DNA of 64,000 bases from Epiperipatus broadwayi (GCA_028023455.1 JAQFVV010006199.1:5592972-5656971), one strand, 5' to 3'. Counted from the stretch's first letter, positions 1-13,865 are shown. Translations and numbers: made by a program. Notes: generated from the sequence alone by a model not told the origin.

Positions 1-114
1 CTTATATGAAGGAAGGAGAGTGTTATCATTTATATAAAATTAAGAAATATAGAATAATGTACATGTATTTTTAATTATACTATATTTTGAAAGTACACAG
101 TGCATACAGTAGAG

Positions 115-207
<93 letters not shown>

Positions 208-1488
208 ACTTCCTTTCTCATAATTTAAATATAATTAAATAATGTGTAGAGAATATTATGTAATACATGATTTAATCACAGTTTACTTATGATACATTAC
301 ACTAGTAATCTAGCACATTATATAATTTACAATAAGATTTATATCAGCAGTCTAACTATATTGCATAAATATGCAAGTATATGCTCAATTTATTTGATTC
401 TTTATGCTTTTAGATAATTGATATAATTACTTCTTATTTTAAAAGTGTCTCATTATCTATGAATTGTGAGTTGCATTTGATTGATAGATTTGAATGCAGT
501 TGATAATGCAAGATTTTTGTTGAAATGAAGATTCTACACTAAAACTGGTTAAAATTTTTATGACAGATGGCTTTATTGATGACATATATTATTGATGACA
601 TAATGTATGTCATTTTAAAATCTTTAAAATATATTGAATTATAATATTGCATTTATGTTATAAGTGAGAGAATAAAATGAATTTAAAATCCATGCCTTAA
701 TGCCTTATATGTGAATGCATTTTTTAAAAAAAAAATTAAAAATTTTATGATTATCATTTACTTAAAGCTATAACTTTAAGTAAATGATAATAATATTCCA
801 TATTTATAAAATATCCCAATTTCTATTCATTTATGAGTTATGAATAACTCATTGCTGCTGAATTCTGTTATTGACTACAGGCCTGATCAAAATTTTTACA
901 ATATAATGGTTTACAAATAATTTATAATATAGATAACACACATTTACAATATATATATATATATTGAAAGAATATATATATATATATATATACTGTAATG
1001 GCATATAATAAAGAATACAATAGGGAGTGATAGAAAATCAACTTCCTCAAAACATCACTGTTTTGTTGAGCATAGACAATAGGGAAAGAATCAGCATTGT
1101 ATATAAATAATATAATAGACATAAGTGGTAAATGCAGCAACACCAGCAATTATTATCAAAAAGCAACATTAAGAGTCATCCTTTGGTATCTGGATTTAAA
1201 AGACATGCTATAAAACCTGAGGCTAATCATTGTCTAATTAATTCCAGACTTTGAGAATAATATTATAAAGATAATGAATACTTCATTTATATATATAGAC
1301 ATAAGTCTTATAAATAACTATAAAAATAATTTTGTATCAAAATACTGGGATTACTATATCAGTGCTGCTCATCATCAGTGCTCTGAGGTATCAGATAACA
1401 TGAATATATTGGCCATCAAACTAGTTATCAAATCTGTAAAGTGAAACTTTGGTGACGTTTAAGATCTTATCACCATCCAAATAATTTT
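1..1488. other. AT-rich non-coding DNA left of the palindrome
   Basis: No protein-like reading frame, RNA gene or recognisable transposon was found. The stretch is AT-rich with short simple repeats: a long (AT)n tract, and two short (AT)n runs near 950-990. It lies outside the part of the large inverted repeat that can be matched, because its counterpart would fall in the N gap. Confidence 0.6.
117..204. repeat. (AT)n microsatellite
   Basis: About 88 bp of uninterrupted AT dinucleotide repeat, read directly from the sequence. Confidence 0.97.
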
Positions 1489-2474
1489 GCAGAAAATCAT
1501 CTGGATGACCATACACAGATTTACTCACACACACATACCATTATTGCCAAGAGTTAACTTTAGGATTGCAAGAACACTAAATAATGATTGAACAAAGGCA
1601 AATATACATATGTAAAACAATCTATTCTAGTACCAAATAATGTGCCTTGGATACATTTATTAATTAAAAATAATAATAAAAATTGCAATTCAGTACTCTA
1701 TAATACAAATACAGCATTCTGATTCTGACTTACAAATAGATAGCATTTTCATAAATTGAGAAATTCAAACAATCAAATTTATAAAGATATATAATTTGTT
1801 TACATAATGCATATATGTAATTATGCAGACATGCCTACATGGTAAACTAAAATATTTCAATCATCTGTAAGTCAATAAACATTACTCTATTTTAATAATA
1901 AGCAATGAATAATTTAATATATATGTCCCATGTTTTTTGGCAAAGTATGAATTACAAATCCCCCCAAAATTAAGCTAATAAAGATTATTTATTCTATTTT
2001 AACAATATATAAATGAATGTGGTAAACCTATATATAATGCACTTGAACACACACATATGCTTGTTCCAATATAAAATAAAATATTTTTGTTAGTAATTAT
2101 AATTATTTCAATTTTATAACGTTATTACTCATAAAATGTTAAACAAAAGTTTTTAAAACAACAACAACAACAACAAAAAAAGACTTCTTTGATGAAAGTT
2201 TCTCTTGAAAGTTTCTTTTTTTTTTTTTTTTTTAAATCACTCTTAATTTTAAATAACATCTTTGAAAGTTTAGGTTGAAAGTTCTTTTGTTTTTAATTTT
2301 GGTTCTCTAACTTTAAAAAAGTTTATCAAGTTTATTTTCATCAGTTAATTGCTTTAATTTTTATTCAAAAATTGTTTACACTTAAATCAATATAAATTAA
2401 TATTTTCATTAGAAAAAATTATTCTTCACATATAAAGTGTGATAAACAGAGTAGTCAAAATTCAAAAACATTAA

Positions 2475-2560
2475 TCACAAAAAAACTATTTGCCAAGCGC
2501 TTTGTCGCCATGATTCTAATACACGGTACCCAAAGCGCTTGGGCAAATAGTTTTTTGTGA
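2475..2560. mobile_element. Small TIR element (MITE-like), 86 bp
   Basis: The ends are inverted repeats: TCACAAAAAAACTATTTGCC at the left and its near-perfect complement ending in TTTTTTGTGA at the right. The inner part repeats AAGCGCTTTG / CAAAGCGCTT. TAA occurs immediately outside both ends and may be the target duplication. The element has no coding capacity, so any mobility would depend on a transposase from elsewhere. The right-arm counterpart at 25,480-25,555 has lost part of the hairpin. Confidence 0.75.
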
Positions 2561-3110
2561 TAAAGTTAATATACATCAATGAAACACTTGCTACATTAAA
2601 ATATTTTATATTTTTATCAAAATCAGAAAAAACAAAATTATTTGCACTAAATAAGAGAATTTTTATATTTGATTTTAAATAATATAAAATATTTCCAAAA
2701 ATATTATTTAACATTATAACTTAATCAATTTGTATTATTATTCCAGGTTTTATAAATAATTATAGATCTAATTTTGTCAGTATTCATCAACTTTTCTATT
2801 AAACTTTAAATATATATATACACACACTACATTGTGCTCCATGAGATCAATTTGTCACAATATATGATGGGATACCCTAAAAAAACCAGAATTATTCTCT
2901 GATAGCCATGTTTGTTATAGTATATGCTTCTGCTGCTAGATACTTCTTGTGGGGATATGTTGCACACTTTTTCTAAAGTGCATTTCATGTATTTATTAAT
3001 TTTTGCAATAACTGAAAAATTGAAACATAGTGAAATTCTGTTTTCTTTTAAAGAATCAAACATCATATGATCACCATCTCTATACTAGCACATAATTTGT
3101 TGTAAACAAA

Positions 3111-3224
3111 GGCAAAACTCCCCATACAGTAGTGCCACCCTGTGCCAAACAGAGTAATCAATGGATGCCAGAAGGCTTGTGCATAAAATCCCTATCTAGT
3201 GCCTACTGTATGGGGAGTTTTGCC
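3111..3224. mobile_element. Small TIR element (MITE-like), 114 bp
   Basis: The left end GGCAAAACTCCCCATACAG is matched exactly by CTGTATGGGGAGTTTTGCC at the right, and the perfect inverted repeat runs 22 bp. The interior is non-coding. The 13-bp string TTCTTTTAAAGAA occurs just outside on both sides (about 3,046 and 3,226), so the insertion may sit in a duplicated or palindromic site. The right-arm counterpart is at 24,881-24,996. The superfamily cannot be told from the ends alone. Confidence 0.75.
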
Positions 3225-4039
3225 TTCTTTTAAAGAAATTGGCAGGGAATAATGTTTGAAACAACTTACAAGCAAGTTGCTCTGGGAAAACACAAGTGTA
3301 TGAGTGGTTTAACCTTTTCTGAGTATGATCTACACTCTTGAATTGTCCATGTATTCACAGCTTTAGCTTATTTTTTAATCACTATTTTGAATGTTATTTT
3401 GCTGGTTTTCCAAGAAAAAACTCTACTGAATAATGCTGCTATCTTCAGAATACTTTTATAACTAATAAATCAATAATATTTAAATTTAACATTATAACAA
3501 TGAAACAAGATCCTATCTTCAAGGCACTGATTGGTTGTTTCTTGTTCTCTCCACAAGAGAACACCTATCAATGATTTTAACAGTTCTATTTCTTCATTTT
3601 GATTTTTAAAATGAAAACTTATATTTTCAACATTTTTTTACATATTTATTATTTTTTTCACAAAATATTTGTGAAATATTAATTATTTTAAAATAATAAT
3701 TCAGATTCTAGAAGAAAATATTTACTTTCATATTAAGACAAATTGGCAAAGAAATCACTGATATTTGGCTGTAGTTTATAATTGCATGACAAACATATAT
3801 TTTATGTTTACCACTATAGATTATTTTCTTCAATTATAAATAGAAATTTATCTTTAAAAAACTTTCATTTATTTTAATAATCTAATGAGTTATTAATTTG
3901 CATTTTAGAAACTAAACTAAAACAAATATAATTTTAAAACACAAATATATTTTACTGCTAATTCTGTAATTGACCAATCAAAAGTTTGGAACTTTAATTT
4001 ATTATGCCAATAATGATATCGAATGCTAAAACCATTAAA

Positions 4040-4560
4040 GGAAGTGTCAAATTTTCCATGTCTCAAAAACATGGCAAGTAATGAGCAAAGTCAAGACAAT
4101 GCTCATTTTTTGGATACAAATGGCACTGTTCACTCAGAATTTGTTCACAATGATCAGTTATTTAAAACTTATAAGTTCTGAAACTTTTGTGTGATGCACT
4201 AAAACATAAATGTTCCTTTTGTGGCAAAGTGAGGATGGTAATCTTCATAATGGGAATGTGTTAGTACTAAAAGCCTTGAGTGTGAAACAATTTTTTATAA
4301 TATTCATTATAATCCAGCTAATCCATCATTCATATTTGCTCAATCTTACTCTGTGTGACTTCTTTTTATTCCCTTAAGAAAAAAAAATCTCTTTTTTTTT
4401 TGCAGAGTTAGAAGTGGTGAAGAAAAAATGACAGAGGCATTAAAATGCATCTCTTTGCAAAAGTTTGCAGATTATTTCAAATGTGGAAAACACTTTTAGA
4501 CCAATTCATTGCATTAAATAGAAAATTCTTTGAAAGGGATTAAATTTGTAATATCTAAAA
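4040..4560 (+). pseudogene. Mariner-type transposase fossil
   Basis: Broken frames resemble the catalytic half of a mariner-family (Tc1/mariner) DNA transposase, which cuts and pastes the element at TA sites. One segment near 4,100-4,165 reads LDTNGTVHSEFVHNDQ, like the region after the second catalytic aspartate. Another near 4,315-4,370 recalls the NPAxSPDLxPxDFFLF block but is degraded. The C-terminal end (about 4,425-4,545) shows ALKCISLQKFADYF and, in another frame, FQMWKTLLDQFIALNRKFF, as at the end of mariner transposases. At least two frameshifts and several stops make it inactive. The N-terminal half and the TIRs were not found. The family is fairly sure; the subfamily is not determined. 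Confidence 0.7.
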
Positions 4561-6782
4561 TTAAATACACAATTTTTTATTATTTTGGGTACCTCCTCAT
4601 ATATATATGTTGTATTTATGTTTAAAAAAGGTTATTTCACTATCAATAAAATTAACCAAAAAAAAAAAAGTGAATAAAAAATCAAAATTATCACACAAGA
4701 ACAAAAGCATTTAAACTTTTTTGGAAGAATGAAAAAATAAATTGTGGAATAGAAATGTGCAGATAACTGTAGAAACAAACAAGGATTCAATATGTGTGCA
4801 TGATAAGCTCTCTGATTAAAATTTACTGAAATAATTATACATTATAGTACAATTAAATGATAAAATTGTCAGGGGTAATTGACTATTTTCTTGTCATATA
4901 TTTAATTTAATTATTCTGACATAAATTTGAATGAGTACTTTTGCATTATTAAGATGCACTATGGATTGATACAGTAAACAGAATTATAATCTATATGGTA
5001 ATTGTGAATAATTAAAAATACATTAAATTTTAAAAAATCAGTGAATAGAATAAAAGAGATGGTCTGAAAAGATAAATGACCCTTGTCTCTAATCAAAAAG
5101 ATTGATTGTTACATTGAAAGAAGGATGCAAATATTTCCATTAAAAATCAGACTTCATCTATGATGAACTCATGATTAATAAGATTGCAATGTGTGTAAGT
5201 TACATACTGCATAAATACAAACACACGTATTAATTTTATGCTATAAAGATACTCGCAATTAATTCATTATTATTTTCCTTTTAAGAAAAAAAATATGAAG
5301 ACTTAAAGATATATATACTTTTTATAATTAATGTAAAAAAAAAAAAAAACTTTAAATTTTTTTGCATTTAAAATACTCCCTCTTTCTGTGTTTTTTTTTC
5401 CTTTTCTGCAAACATAATACATTTCATTTTTGAAGGTTAACTAACAGCTTTAGTTGAATAAAATTAATTCCAAATCAATTTATCGTTTTTTAAAATATTA
5501 TAACTACTGAAACACTTATTAATATAATTGATTCTATTTCTTTGAAGTCAGCAATAAAGTTAATTAAAGAAAAAAAAATAGCAAGAAAAAGTAGTAATTG
5601 ATTTTTTTTAAAAAAAATATTTAATGGTAACAACAGTCATTTATTTCATTAAAAAGTATATTTAAATCAATAAATCTGTAAGAGAAGTGAAGACTATTTC
5701 AATTAAATGTGTTAAATACTGAGTTAAAAGCGTGCTTGCTGTTGTCAAAATATTTTTTGATTACTGTCCTAGAGTCAACAACTGGACAATATATTCTATT
5801 AAAAAATAAGAAATAGAAAGTTGATCAGTTACAAATAATATTGACAGTTGCTTAATTTAATTCCTTTTTATGTGTAATTAAGATTATTAAAAGTTGATTC
5901 AAATGTAAGCTCAATTCAGTTTATATTTAATAACTTAAAAGAAGTTGAGGTTAGTTGAAAAAATATGTATGTTCTACTCAGAGGCAAGAGATAACCCTTT
6001 ATCATTATCAGCGGTTTTCTGCATTTTCTAGACAAGTGGTAGAGAAGCAAACTCTGGAGGTTAAAGTCCATCAATTCCAGCTCGTCTCTATCACTTCCAT
6101 TTCTCAAAACTCTTAAGACCTACCAATTAATAAACCAATGGATTATTATTATTATTATTGATTGTATACCATTGTTTATTATTCTTTTAATATGATTTAT
6201 TCTTGTATCTCAGTGTCAAAACTATATCATAAATTTTAATAAGCCTTTTTATATGTGGACTTGGGCTTTGAACATTCCATCATCAGATTTTCAATGAAAT
6301 GGATGGCTGAAGAGTTGTGGGTAGGAGTAGTTTGAAGCCTATCCATTAAAGTATGAAGATTGGCTATCTTAATATAAAGTTGAGCACTGATTGTATACAT
6401 GTGTGGAGAAAGTAAGTAATCTGGACCAATTAATGATTGCTGGTTTAGCATGAAATATTTATATTGATGATTATTTATCTTTTCAACATGTGTATAATCA
6501 GGTGAGTCAGCAATATAAGATGGCATGGAGAGCTGAGGGTCATGTGAAAGTCTGAGTTTGAATCTCTTATATATTACATTATATATGTGCAGGTGTGTGG
6601 AAGTCTATACAGTGTATTAATTTATACATTAAGAAAAATTTCTCATTTTTTTTTATTTAAACAAAAAAATTCTAAAACTTTAAATTAGCTTTGATGATCA
6701 CTGAATATAGTCAAGATGTTTTATAGATCGATCATAGTGCTTTTTGCCAAAAATCTCTCTGCAGTTATAAAATCTGATTTTC
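4561..6782. other. AT-rich non-coding DNA within the left arm
   Basis: No convincing gene was found. It contains A/T homopolymer runs and a short ATT tract near 6,145. Two short minus-strand open frames (5,916-6,107 and 6,236-6,526) have no recognisable domain. The second lies just upstream of the Penelope-like endonuclease fragment and could be a leftover of the same element, which is only a guess. Confidence 0.5.
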
Positions 6783-7332
6783 AGATTATTCATCCATCAA
6801 CAGAAAAGTCAACAAATTTTTTTATAAAATAAACCACAACCACAAGAAAGAAAACAAACCAAGAATCTTAATCCCATACGTTCACTCTACAGCTAAAAGC
6901 CTTATCAATCAACTATCATGTGACTTTGAAGTCACTTTCCATTCACCTCCCAACACCAATAGACTGATAAATAATACCAAAGACAGGATCAAACCTGAAC
7001 TCACCCCTCAAGTTGTGTACAAAATTACCTGCCCCCAAAGAAATTGTATGGCAACATATTATGGAGAGACCAAAACTAACATTGCCACCAGAGTAGCTCA
7101 GCACCGATACCTTTACAATAAAACCAAAACAAAGTATGAAGGTAATTCGATTTTTGTCGAACATGAGAGAAACTCTGGACATGCTTTTCTACCTACCACA
7201 GCCAGTGTCGTTTGCTCTGAAACAAACGACACCAAACGTAAAGTTAGGGAAGCTTACTTCATTGCGGCTGACCCATCGGCAACCAACAGAAGAGAGGCCT
7301 GCTATTCCCTATCTCGTAAAGGGTCCACGTAA
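6783..7332 (+). pseudogene. Penelope-like element GIY-YIG endonuclease fragment
   Basis: An open frame of about 183 codons ends at TAA 7,330-7,332. No ATG start is proposed, since this is the C-terminal part of a longer polyprotein. It carries the GIY-YIG signature as VYKITCPQ (from 7,015), then YYGETKTN, then RVAQHR, matching the pattern of PLE endonucleases that nick target DNA to prime reverse transcription. The stretch before it (PRILIPYVHSTAKSL) fits the linker after the RT domain. HERNSGHAF and REAYFIAADPSATNRREACY follow and fit the domain's C-terminal part. No RT domain is recognisable upstream, so the element is truncated. The right arm holds a badly disrupted copy. The family is well supported; activity is unlikely. 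Confidence 0.82.
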
Positions 7333-8035
7333 CATCTACATATAAATTTGCATAAAATTTGCATAGTTTTACAGTTATTAACAGAATAACTCGCCATGAA
7401 TATGGGACTGTAGACTGTCCCAAAAGTGCTTGGCAGTAAAAATTTTGACAATTTATTAATAGCTTCTTACTTGTGCGCAGAGCACATATATATATTAATT
7501 ATTTAACTGTGCAAAAGGAAATTAACCTCCGATCATGCGGTTTCATAATGATTATAAATCTCTGCACACTTATCTGTTAATATAAAAGTTTAATAGCAGA
7601 AGATTAACATATGTAAGCAAAATGCTACATATTATTACCATATTTTGTTACACTTTTATATAATAAACAGAAATTTTAAAATATTTATCATGCCTTTCAA
7701 GGAAAAAAAAACATTCAGTATTAATTTTCTGCATCATTGAAACACTTTTTTTTAATGATGGAATGAAAATCAGTAAGTGAAATATATTTCACATTCAGTC
7801 TTTTACTTCAAGTACTAATGAAAATCTATATTTATATCTGTTTTTATATAATACAATAAATATCATTAAAAAAACACTCACATTTTCTCCGAGATAATAA
7901 GTCGAAAAAACTTGTTATTCATCACATATTTCCCATTTTTTATTTCCTAACTTTCTTAGCCTATACAATTTCAAATCTATTTTATATTCTATTACATTTG
8001 CACAATATTATATACTTTTTTTTATATGTCATAGC
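7333..8035. other. Non-coding, possible PLE 3' flank
   Basis: AT-rich sequence without a coding frame. The first hundred bases after the endonuclease stop may be 3' UTR of that element; no terminal repeat was recognised. Confidence 0.4.
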
Positions 8036-8123
8036 ATCTGCCGGGACGTGAACTCACACCCGTCTGCAACCAACTACTTGCTTGCATGGCAGCTGCGATA
8101 CCTCTCGGCTAACAACGCAAGAC
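8036..8123 (-). mobile_element. tRNA-derived SINE
   Basis: On the minus strand the sequence begins GTTAGCCGAGAGGTATCGCA, like a tRNA D-arm with the pol III A box. An anticodon-like stem-loop follows, then a B-box-like GAGTTCACGTCCC, then GATGCTA and a short A-rich tail (near 8,015-8,030). A second family member lies at 61,113-61,216 and shares the GATGCTA end followed by an A run. It is too altered to be a functional tRNA. Its right-arm counterpart near 20,700-20,775 is mostly missing. Confidence 0.65.
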
Positions 8124-9059
8124 AATATATATACTTTGCCATTTAAAAACTTCAGTTTTAATGTCTTCTATATTATTATTATTATTTAATACCAACACAA
8201 AAGCCAAAAAAAAAAAGCAACAGCCTTTTGTCCATTCACTTTATTTAAACTTATTTTTCATAAATATATTATTTCCATCTTTTCCAATTCAAGTAATAAA
8301 TGATTGTTTTCAATATTTTCTTTATATAGTTTGTAAAACAAAGTTCCTAATTTATTTAATTAATGATATATTCTGCTATTATCAGTACTCTATTGCAGCT
8401 CTAGAAATTAGATTATTTTTCATTATTAAATCTTATTAAAATATCTAATAACTTTCTTATTTCTATGTTGAAGCAGTCTAGGTTCATAGTTAATAATAAC
8501 AAACTTTATTTATAAATTTAGTAATGATATAAAGGATGGCTAAAATTTAAAGTTAAAAATGTAAGAAAGCTTGTAATCCTTATTTTTAAAAATCTTTTTC
8601 TTGCAGTCGATCAATTTATATAAACACAGCAATTAAAAATGAACATATTGCGAATAGAGATAATTTCAGATTTTCACTTTATTTTGTTTTTAACTCTGCG
8701 GAGGTGACAAACAAAAAAGTTGTATTAGCGGTTACATATATTCGAGAGAAATATTTCTTAATAGTACATGTTGAAATGAAAAATACACGATTTTGAAAAT
8801 TTATTTCCAGTCACAATCTAGAAATTATTTTCGCAATTACACCAACACTATCAGATATAATTTACCATCAAATATCGCTCTTCCTCATAAAACATATACA
8901 ACATCAAATTGACAACTTAAATGTTATGGTTTAATATTACTTGCATACAGATGTAAGCTGGTCATGACCTTGAACGTATACACCCAAATATATGTAACAA
9001 TATTTTTAAAAAAAAAATTGCTTGCATTTCTCAGAGTTTTGTTATTAATATATTATATC
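8124..9059. other. AT-rich non-coding DNA within the left arm
   Basis: No gene or clear element. The open frame at 8,161-8,439 is low-complexity AT-rich translation without domain features. Confidence 0.5.
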
Positions 9060-9345
9060 TTATAAGATGTGATATGTTGGTCTACTTCCATCATTTATGA
9101 GTGAATGTTGAATGTAGAGAAAATTTTAAACTTTATTTAAACTTTCCAAATACAAACAACTTGTTAGTAATAACACACAAATAGACAATACAGTAGTATT
9201 ATTCTCCACTCTTCTTCACGTGTTGCTGGCCTATATGCACAGTGACAATATTCGCTTAGAAGTTGAACTCGCATCTTTAGATTCTTGAAAATTGAATTTA
9301 AGGAAAACGCTCTACCAACTGAGATATGCCTTTGATATTATATCT
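9060..9345. repeat. Degenerate copy of the hammerhead-like/tRNA-like repeat
   Basis: It follows the same order as the element at 28,401-28,945: a CTACTTCCATCATTTATGAG block, AACTTTCCAAATACAAACAA, TTAGTAATAACA, then CTCTTCTTCACGTGTTGCTG. On the opposite strand a tRNA-like part follows, with TTGGTAGAGCG-like and GAGTTCAACTTC-like boxes. The copy is eroded and lacks the second inverted arm. The right-arm counterpart is about 19,740-19,970. Confidence 0.65.
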
Positions 9346-12300
9346 TAATTTTATATAAAAAATAAATAAACTTAAAAACGTAGTCAAAATTTTAATTAAG
9401 AATGATTCTAAAAATGCTAAAAATTTTTAAGGCATTCTATTTTTGCTTCTTTTGATTAAGAGGTAGTAGGAAAGACTTCTTTAGCTATAAGCTAGCAATT
9501 GTGTAATCTAGCCAGGAGTTTCTCAAAAAATTCTAAGTGCCATAATCATAAATATTTGGTTACTGTAAATAATTGAATTTTAAGATTTTCCACTTATTTC
9601 TCCAACTAAAATATAACATGTCCAGATGTTAATAAGAAATGTTTTTTGATTATTATTAATATATTGTAATTTTCCACTTACAATTTTATCTGAAGTTAAT
9701 TTTGGTCACTATTCCAAGAAAACTGTTTAAAGGATTATATGTTTGAAAATACATAAAATTACATAATTTATTATAAGAACACTTTGGAAATAATCACACA
9801 AATTATCTTATAAATTGGAAAGAAGTTTTTTATTTATTCATTCAAAGCTTCTAGAATTATTGAAATTTGTTTATATAAAAAAAAGATATCAATATTAACA
9901 CAACAAAAGAGACAATCACTAAAAATATTTTTTTCTTCCAATATTTAGTTTAATAGAACTATTACATCTCTTGATAATTTTGTTTGGAATATATTATATC
10001 TATAATTAATTTTTCTTTTAATAAATATCAAATGGAATATTTCATGTATGTATTCAAAAATAAATTAATTCAATTTAGTTTGATTATATTATATTTTACA
10101 CCTGTATATTTATGATACATTTGTCTAGGTGTCCATCCTAAATATAATAATAAAATTAATATTGAATTTGGATATCAGTTAATGTAATCTAACAGGTTAT
10201 ACTAAAATTTTAAAGAACATTATCTGGGATATGATCATATTAATGATTAAAAAATGTAAGAATGCCATTATATTCACTAAATTATTAAAGCTAATCTTTG
10301 TTCATTGTAATATGTTTATTGTGAAAAATGTTCTTTTTATTTTATTATATATTTAGTATATCTACTTTTAAAAATACATAACTTTTATGTGAATTAAAAA
10401 TTAAACCAATAAACATCACATGATCACCATTCCCTATGTTTTACCCAAGCTGTTATAACAGAGGGAAAGTCTCCATGCTACCCAATGCAAGCCAGAATAA
10501 TCAATGAATGAATAAGAAATTTATATCTATATAACCAATCTAATCTCAAAATTATTAACCATTGTGTATTATATAAGAACTTATGTTTTATGTAACCAGA
10601 ATTATTTGACTTTTTCACAATACTACATACTAGTTAAATTTTATTGGATATTATTATTATAGGTCATCATGTCTTATTACATATTTAACTAGATTTTATA
10701 TCATAGTGATCTTACAAAGTAAATCTAATTAATGTATTGCATTATGCATTGAATAATGTTATTCATATGATATTCTGTCTGGAAAATTTTGCTTCACTTT
10801 CATTATTTCTTTTACAAAAGCAATTTCTAGTGTTTATATACTTAATTAAACAATGAAACTATTTGTAAATTACTAACAAATACATACTACAGATAGCATT
10901 ATCCTAACTGTGTAAAAAAATTTAAAATTAATAAAAATAAATACAATTTTAAAATATCAATAAAAAAAACTAATACAATGAGACATGAACTACATAGTAT
11001 CTACCTACATGACTTCAGTTATATGTGATTGAAAGAAAAATGTAAATAAGCAAACAAAAATGTAAATAAACAAGCAAAAAAAAATGCTAGAATTTTCAAA
11101 TTTTACAATACTCAGCAGCCATTTTTCATTCTCTAAGTTTTGCATGCAATCTTATTTTTTTAAAAAAGTGATGAAAAATTGTAAGCAAAATGCTGGGGAA
11201 ATCATATAACATTTAAAATTAAAGAATAAGATTGAGAAATAAAAAAAGGAGAATATTTGTCCTGAAAAAGTGAAAGAGTATATATATTTAGATAATTTAT
11301 TAAATAGGCTTGATTAAAATTTGATACATTTTCTATAAAGCAAATATAAAGTATGTAGAATTATTTGGAAGAGGATGGCAGTATTTGTTTTAACATTTGA
11401 GATACTTTATACTGGATAGAAAGCTCAGAATTTTTAAATAGAATTCAGAAGAAGTAAGTATTTGTGAAGAATTGTGGACAGAAAATAAAGTATTCAATGA
11501 AAGTAGAATTGATTTATTTTTTAATAATGGAAATTAAAGACAAATTTAAAATATTTGGTAAGTTACAATATATGTATAAATCAAATAAATATTAAGTGTT
11601 TAATTAGATTATGTGGAATGGGAACAAACACATGGCCTAGAAAGATTTTACAAAACATACAATTAATATAATTAGAATTTATTTTTGTGCATATAAAAAT
11701 AGGATACATATGCAGAGAATATATTACAATACCTTTAATTGGATTATATAGAAGAAGAATAAAACATGGTCTAGAAAGGTTTTACAATATACACACATAA
11801 TGTATATATATATTGTAAATATCGATAAGTCTATCTATATTTTAAAAATTATCATTTGTTATATAAAAAAAAACCTCTTTGAGTTGATGTTTATATATGA
11901 AGTATTATTATTGTTTATGGTTATTAGGTATAGTTATTGTTTGAAGTTATTATTTTATTTATATGTTGATGGTACATCATTATGAATATTTAATTATTAT
12001 AAATGAATAAAGACATATAAATTGTTGATTATATAAAAAAATTATTTTATTTGCAGTGATTATTAAAAAAATGCAATATTATTATTTATGTATATTTTTA
12101 AAGCTGTCAAATAAATTTTCAATTTAATATTTTTTATATATATGCTTGATATTTTTTTTTTAATGTTAATTGTTTAAAATAAAACATGTGTAACAATGGT
12201 TTTCAAAACAGCATTTGCTAGCACGTGGAACAACAGCAACAACAACAAAAAAAGAAGCCATTATTATTATTAGGATAGTGATTAAAAAAACAAAAGGATA

Positions 12301-13865
12301 AAATTTTGTTGTACTTTGTTTCTTTGAAATTACCATTCTTCAGAATATTGGAATAAGATAGATTTCTATGGTAAATACATAAATCATGACAGGCTAATAG
12401 AGATATATCGCAGCCAAGAGGCTGCACCATTTTCTTTCATTTATTCCAAGGCAGTTTAAAAAGAAAAACTAAGAAAATTTCAACACATGAATTTCATCGC
12501 GTTTGAAGCCGAAATTTGACATAGCTATCTGGAATCTATAATGGTCAATCTAATAATAATCTGGAGGTAACTAGAATTAATATATTGGATTCAACATTTC
12601 AATTTATTTATTTATTTTTCAAGGAAAGAAATTTTAGAAGGATAAAAATATACATACATCCAAGAATTGACAATTTTCTCTAACGTGATAGTTTCTTCAC
12701 TTTAACTAGAATGCATTCTAATATTAAACGGATAAAGAAATAAAACAATGGAATAAGTTGACTTTTGAAGGAAAACTAGACATGTGAACTTTGAAAGGTA
12801 GTCAATAATTTTATATGTATAAATGATATATAAATATATTTTTGAGATCGATATTTTTGTTTACTTTTATTTTTCATTATAAAAATATAACGTTTTATAA
12901 ATATTCAATTCAAGCGTCTTGTTTTCTAACAGCAATAAACGTTTAACAGGTGTCAAAATTAACACTTAAGTAATTTAAAATCTTAAAGTATGGCTTATAA
13001 GTTTGGGTTGCATATGAGTTGTTATGTATATTTTAATAAGTAAATTTATATTCGCAAATTTTTATTATAAAAATTGTTTTATTATTAATTTATTTCCATT
13101 TTTTTTTTTAACTTTATATAATGATTCTTATGCATACCAAAACAATAATTTATATATATTTGCTGTATATAATATTTTTTATTTATTTTTTTATTATTTT
13201 AAATATCTGAAAAATATAAATATGGATTTGTATTTATATTAATACCTACTTGTTAAGCACAGATATGTCTTTATCTATTTAATATATATACTTATTGCAA
13301 GTATATATGTATATTTATTATTTGGGTTTGTATTTAAAACATTGATATTACCTAAAATTAAACCCTAATATAAAAATAAAGGATGTACTATTTGTTTTAT
13401 AAGTAATGCCTTTGTAATTTATTTGAAAGAGTATTAATATTTTATTCTTATTTTTCTTTTAGTGCCAAAGTCATTATGAAATTAATTGAATTCACAATTT
13501 AATAGAGGATAACTACATATTTCACTTATTATTTAGTCATTAGGCCACTTACACATATTATTATTCATTGATATGTTTAGATATACATAAATTTACATAA
13601 TAGATGTGTATATTGGATTTAATAGAATTCCCTTTGTTTCTGATATATATTTGATTAGTTAGTCATATCAACCTTGAAAATAAATTATAATGATAGATCT
13701 CATTGCTCTGTATGATTTTAGATTTATTTCATGTATAGCTAGTTGGAAGGGCATATAAACAATTTATTTAAATATAACTGGGATAATTTTGTTTTTCTTC
13801 ATTTAAATTATACAATTTATTATATTAGGCTTTCTCAACAATTGGATTCATTTAGATTATATATA
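9346..13865. other. AT-rich non-coding DNA within the left arm
   Basis: Long AT-rich stretch without recognisable coding or RNA features. A fragment near 10,400-10,510 contains ACATCACATGATCACCAT, which also occurs near 59,110 and, inverted, in the tandem array at 47,814-48,714. It may be a dispersed repeat. Short open frames here are AT-rich noise. Confidence 0.5.

Noticed and set aside
2827-3066. 79-residue minus-strand frame near the 114-bp TIR element
   Set aside because: Mixed composition but no domain; it overlaps repeat sequence and its right-arm partner is disrupted.
6236-6526. 96-residue minus-strand frame as a host gene
   Set aside because: No domain, partly duplicated in the right arm with disruptions, and next to PLE sequence.
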